The notes under the pieces: model-generated | The model's input: the letters and a program-made list of their open reading frames with translations, nothing else | Databases searched by the model: none | Told to the model about the DNA's origin: nothing | Assembly (NCBI RefSeq): GCF_000308615.1 | Contig: NZ_BAGB01000061.1 | Coordinates: forward strand, 1 to 64,000 | Source of the DNA: Nocardia jiangxiensis NBRC 101359 | GTDB lineage: Bacteria > Actinomycetota > Actinomycetes > Mycobacteriales > Mycobacteriaceae | Direction of reading: 5' to 3' | Length of the DNA: 64,000 bases | Made by a program: the position numbers and the translations under genes | Shown here: one piece after another, positions 60,934 through 64,000 of the stretch | How positions within the stretch are numbered: position 1 is the stretch's first letter | How the letters are laid out: each line of letters begins with the position of its first letter

Positions 60934-62295
60934 ATGACCAACTCGACCGGGTCGCACCGTCGCGACCGCACCCACTGGCTCTACCTCGCCGTCATCGCGG
61001 CGGTGGTGGCCGGAGTCCTGACCGGATGGCTCGCACCGGGTTTCGGGAAGTCGGTGGGAAATCTGGGCACCATATTCGTCGATCTGATCAAGATGATGAT
61101 CTCGCCGGTCATCTTCTGCACGATCGTGCTGGGTATCGGCTCGGTGCGCGCGGCCGCGCGGGTCGGCCGAATCGGCGGGATCGCCGTCGCCTACTTTCTG
61201 GTCACCTCGACCGTGGCGCTCGCGATCGGACTCGCGGTCGGCAATCTGCTGCATCCGGGCAGCGGACTGAACATCCACGCGCACGCCGCCGACGCCGCAA
61301 TCTACACCAAGCAGGCCGCGGGCGCGGGCGGCACCTGGCATTTCCTGGAGAGCATCGTCCCGACCTCGTTGCTGTCCGCGCTGACCGCGGGCAGCGTGCT
61401 GCAGACGTTGTTCGTCGCGCTGCTGGTGGGATTCGCGATCCAGGCGATGGGCGCTTCGGGTGAACCGATCCTGCGCGGTGTGACACTCGTGCAGAAACTG
61501 GTGTTCCGGATTCTGTCCATGATTCTGTGGCTCGCGCCGATCGGCGCGTTCGGCGCGATCGCCAACGTGGTGGCCGATACCGGACTCGGCGCGGTGAAAC
61601 AGCTTGCGGCACTGATGTTCGCGTTCTATCTGACCTGCCTGATCTTCGTCTTCGGCGTCCTGGGCCTGACGATGCGACTCACCGCCGGGATGTCGATCTT
61701 CCGGCTGGTCCGCTACCTGGCGCGCGAATATCTGCTGATCTTCTCCACCTCCTCCTCGGAGTCGGCGCTGCCGCGGCTGATCGCCAAGATGGAACATCTG
61801 GGCGTGGAGCGTTCGACCGTGGGCATCGTCGTGCCGACCGGATATTCGTTCAACCTGGACGGCACCGCGATCTACCTGACGATGTCGTCGCTGTTCATCG
61901 CCGACGCCACGGGTAAGCCGATGTCGCTCGGCGCGCAGATCGGCCTGCTGGCCTTCATGGTCATCGCCTCCAAGGGTGCGGCCGGAGTGACCGGTGCGGG
62001 ACTGGCCACGCTCGCGGGCGGCCTGCAGAGCCATCGTCCGGATCTGCTCGGCGGCGTCGGGCTGATCGTGGGTATCGACCGCTTCATGTCCGAGGCCCGC
62101 GCGATCACCAACTTCTCCGGCAACGCCGTGGCCACGGTTCTGGTCGGCACCTGGACCCGCACCATCGATCCGGACCGCGCCCGGTCGGTGCTGAATCGGG
62201 AGTTGCCGTTCGACGAATCGGCACAGGCCGAGGAGCAGTCGACCGAATCTCCCGCCACGCCCGCCTCGGAGCAGAAGGACCTGATCACGGCCTGA
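60934..62295 (+). CDS. dctA: Dicarboxylate:cation symporter (DctA-like)
   Basis: This 453-residue membrane transporter of the glutamate/dicarboxylate symporter family probably imports succinate, fumarate or malate with Na+/H+. Signature segments are DLIKMMISPVIFCTIVLGIG, the Ser-rich re-entrant loop IFSTSSSESALPRLIAKME, TGYSFNLDGTAIYLTMSSLF and IDRFMSEARAITNFSGNAVA. The acidic tail (DESAQAEEQSTES) is cytoplasmic. A GGAGG site lies ten bases before ATG 60934. The divergent CitAB-like pair is the likely regulator. Confidence 0.95.
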   Translation: MTNSTGSHRRDRTHWLYLAVIAAVVAGVLTGWLAPGFGKSVGNLGTIFVDLIKMMISPVIFCTIVLGIGSVRAAARVGRIGGIAVAYFLVTSTVALAIGLAVGNLLHPGSGLNIHAHAADAAIYTKQAAGAGGTWHFLESIVPTSLLSALTAGSVLQTLFVALLVGFAIQAMGASGEPILRGVTLVQKLVFRILSMILWLAPIGAFGAIANVVADTGLGAVKQLAALMFAFYLTCLIFVFGVLGLTMRLTAGMSIFRLVRYLAREYLLIFSTSSSESALPRLIAKMEHLGVERSTVGIVVPTGYSFNLDGTAIYLTMSSLFIADATGKPMSLGAQIGLLAFMVIASKGAAGVTGAGLATLAGGLQSHRPDLLGGVGLIVGIDRFMSEARAITNFSGNAVATVLVGTWTRTIDPDRARSVLNRELPFDESAQAEEQSTESPATPASEQKDLITA

Positions 62296-62297
62296 GA

Positions 62298-62321
62298 GCC
62301 TGCGCCGCGCACGGCGCAGGC
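62298..62321. terminator. Bidirectional hairpin between dctA and the NUDIX gene
   Basis: A perfect 10-bp stem, GCCTGCGCCG (62298-62307) with CGGCGCAGGC (62312-62321), has a tetraloop CGCA, between convergent genes. Confidence 0.8.
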
Positions 62322-62323
62322 AG

Positions 62324-62842
62324 TCAGCGCAACGGCAGATCGGAATCGTCGGGCAGGGAATCCACGGACCACCAGCGCAGGTCCGTGGATTCCGAACTGC
62401 GCACCGGGACAGCGTCCTTCGGCGCGCGGATCTTGAACAGCAGGTCCAGGTGCCGGGTGGGGCGACCCAGCGAGCAGGTGATCGGATGCGCCTGGAGGCC
62501 GTAGAGACCGGGTTCGATACTCAGGTCGGGGATGCCCGATTCCTCGGTGGCCTCGCGCAGGGCCGCGGCCTGCACGGTGTCGTCGGATTCCTCGCAGTGG
62601 CCGCCGAGCTGGATCCAGCGGCCCACACGGGGATGCAGGGTCAGCAGGACCGCGCGTTCGTCGTGCGAGAAGACCATCGCCGACGCGGTGATATGTCCGG
62701 CGGCGTGCTCGCGCAGGCACCCGCGCGGAGCCGAGCCCAGGAAGGCGAGCACGGCCTGACGCAGCGACTGCTCCGGCCCCGTTGCCGCAGGCCAGGTTTC
62801 CAGCAGTTCGGTCGCCGACTCGTGCAACGAACCAGCGCTCAC
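62324..62842 (-). CDS. NUDIX hydrolase
   Basis: This 172-residue NUDIX protein has the full box GGHCEESDDTVQAAALREAT followed by EESGI (GX5EX7REUXEEXGU). The surroundings (AVLLTLHPRVGRWIQLGGH, TRHLDLLFKIRAPKDA) fit a nucleotide-sugar or oxidised-nucleotide pyrophosphatase. Its GTG start at 62842 overlaps the fbiB TGA (GTGA), so it is translationally coupled to F420 synthesis. In mycobacteria fused or adjacent NUDIX proteins occur with fbiB, but its substrate here is unknown. Confidence 0.9.
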   Translation of the reverse strand: MSAGSLHESATELLETWPAATGPEQSLRQAVLAFLGSAPRGCLREHAAGHITASAMVFSHDERAVLLTLHPRVGRWIQLGGHCEESDDTVQAAALREATEESGIPDLSIEPGLYGLQAHPITCSLGRPTRHLDLLFKIRAPKDAVPVRSSESTDLRWWSVDSLPDDSDLPLR

Positions 62843-64000
62843 AGCTCGACCAGACCGATGCCGGGATCGCGCGGCTCGCGCGGGGTGAGTTCCTCGTCCG
62901 GATAGCCGACGGCGATCGCGCCCAACGGATTCCACTCCGCGCTCAGCCCGAGCACCTCGCGGGTCGTCTCCGGGGCGAAGATGGTCGACCCGATCCAGCA
63001 GCTGCCCACGCCCTCGGTGGCCAAGGCGACCAGCAGTCCCTGCACCGCCGCGCCGACGGCCACGGTGAACATGGTGGATTCGGCCGCGCGGCGACGCTCG
63101 TCCGGATAGTCGTGCGCACCGTCGGGCAGGCAGAACGGAATGATCACCTCGGGTGCGTCGAACAGGATCTGCCCGCGTGCGACCCGACGCTCCACACTCT
63201 CGGCAGTGCGGCCGTCGCCGGTGAGATCCGCGCGCCACCGATCGGCCATCGTCTCGAGCAGCCGCGCCCGCAACGCCCGATCACGCACCCAGACGAACCG
63301 CACCGGCCGGGTGTGATGCGGCGCGGGAGCGGTCAACGCCACCGCGACCGCGGACCGGATCAGCTCGGGATCGACCGGGGTGTCGGCGAATCGGCGCACC
63401 GATCGTCGCAGCAGCAGCGCCTCGTGCCGCCCCCGTTCGATCGCCTCGGCGGTGCCGAGCCAGAACAGATCGTCCTCGCCGCCGCGCAGCAGATCCGCGG
63501 CGCGCGAACCGTCGTCGTGCGGGCTGAGCCCGCGCACCACCGCGACCGGGACGCCACCGAGTTTGCCCTTCGCCAGATCGGCTGCGGCAGCGAGTTCGTC
63601 GGCGACCGCGACCTGGGTGACCTGCAGTTCGTTACCCTGCCCGTCGACCGAGCCCGCGTAGTCGTGCAGCACCCGCAACCCGGCCGCGCCGATCGCCGCG
63701 TCGGTCTGACCGTTGCGCCAGGCACGGCCCATGGTGTCGGTGACGACCACCGCGACGTCCACGCCGAGGCGCTGCGCCAGCGCGCGGCGCAGGGCCGAGG
63801 CGCTGGCGTCGGGATCGCTGGGCAGCAACACCAATTCGCCCTGTTCCACATTGGAACCGTCCACGCCGGAAGCGGCCTGCACGATGCCGAGCTTGTTCTC
63901 GGTGATCAGGGTGCGGCCCTTCTGCGCCAGCACCCGCACCGACTCCGAGCGCACCAGCTCCCGGCGGAGCGCATCGCGCTCCTCGGGATCCTGTGGCGCG
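62839..64000 (-). CDS. fbiB: Coenzyme F420:L-glutamate ligase FbiB (5' end outside the window)
   Basis: The 386 visible residues cover most of FbiB, which adds gamma-linked glutamates to F420-0 and reduces the dehydro-F420 precursor. The N-terminal CofE-like ligase domain contains TENKLGIVQAASGVDGSNVE, VVVTDTMGRAWRNGQTDAAI and GLRVLHDYAGSVDGQGNELQ. A C-terminal flavin nitroreductase-like domain begins LLLRRSVRRFADTPVDPELI and contains LATEGVGSCWIGSTIF. The coding frame is open at base 64000; perhaps 60 N-terminal residues are missing. It is coupled to the NUDIX gene. Confidence 0.95.
   Translation of the reverse strand, partial: APQDPEERDALRRELVRSESVRVLAQKGRTLITENKLGIVQAASGVDGSNVEQGELVLLPSDPDASASALRRALAQRLGVDVAVVVTDTMGRAWRNGQTDAAIGAAGLRVLHDYAGSVDGQGNELQVTQVAVADELAAAADLAKGKLGGVPVAVVRGLSPHDDGSRAADLLRGGEDDLFWLGTAEAIERGRHEALLLRRSVRRFADTPVDPELIRSAVAVALTAPAPHHTRPVRFVWVRDRALRARLLETMADRWRADLTGDGRTAESVERRVARGQILFDAPEVIIPFCLPDGAHDYPDERRRAAESTMFTVAVGAAVQGLLVALATEGVGSCWIGSTIFAPETTREVLGLSAEWNPLGAIAVGYPDEELTPREPRDPGIGLVEL

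Overview
The window is GC-rich actinobacterial chromosome from a mycolic-acid-containing member of the Mycobacteriales, most likely Nocardia or a close relative. The evidence is whiB1, mtrA-mtrB-lpqB, sigH-rshA, pdtaS, fbiB, a WS/DGAT acyltransferase, DesA3-type desaturases and the 24-residue ribosomal protein bL37. From memory (not searched), gene content and much of the order follow the Mycobacterium tuberculosis Rv3205c-Rv3262 region, with several insertions and one rearranged block. No tRNA, rRNA, CRISPR array, prophage or intact insertion sequence was seen.

Region by region. 1-2.8 kb: nitrite-reductase edge (nirB), an MFS transporter and a divergent FadR-type regulator. 2.8-13.2 kb: conserved core with a TIGR02569 protein, moeZ, a DUF3152 zincin-like protein, a TetR regulator, DUF3107, a ferritin-like protein, an alpha/beta hydrolase, a DEAD-box helicase and a membrane-anchored beta-propeller. 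13.3-18.3 kb: accessory stretch with a MarR/methyltransferase pair, a His-rich secreted peptide, a UvrD-like helicase with a NERD-like N terminus beside a small prim-pol-like protein, and a decayed cutA. 18.3-24 kb: phosphatase, two GNATs, a DGPF protein with an ECF42-type sigma factor, a lipid kinase and whiB1. 24.4-30.2 kb: pdtaS, a biotinyl-type carrier, bL37, rshA-sigH, YbaK, MarR and an SRAP protein. 30.3-36 kb: an aldehyde dehydrogenase, aroA-rsgA and a secreted TAP-type hydrolase. 36.2-46.5 kb: secA1, an Rv3235-family protein, then a lipid block of WS/DGAT, DUF6912, a flavo-iron-sulfur reductase and two desaturases. 46.6-58 kb: bluB, a truncated thiolase, hpf, comF, lpqB-mtrB-mtrA, tmk, sahH and alkB. 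58.5-64 kb: a CitAB/DcuSR-type two-component system divergent from dctA, then a NUDIX gene and fbiB.

Functional links. MtrAB-LpqB senses and controls envelope growth. SigH-RshA governs thiol stress and carries its own promoter signature. The reductase probably feeds electrons to one or both desaturases, and a 15-bp-spaced TAACC motif occurs upstream of the reductase and of the second desaturase. The dicarboxylate two-component pair probably controls the adjacent symporter.

The most unusual content is non-coding. A dispersed hairpin element of about 130 bp is present in up to four forms, with compensatory arm changes between copies. A second, gapless repeat pair of about 124 bp (3.75 and 7.54 kb) lies between minus-strand genes. 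Several precise palindromes sit at promoters. Two gene relics (cutA and a thiolase) and a likely CTG start for rsgA are also notable.
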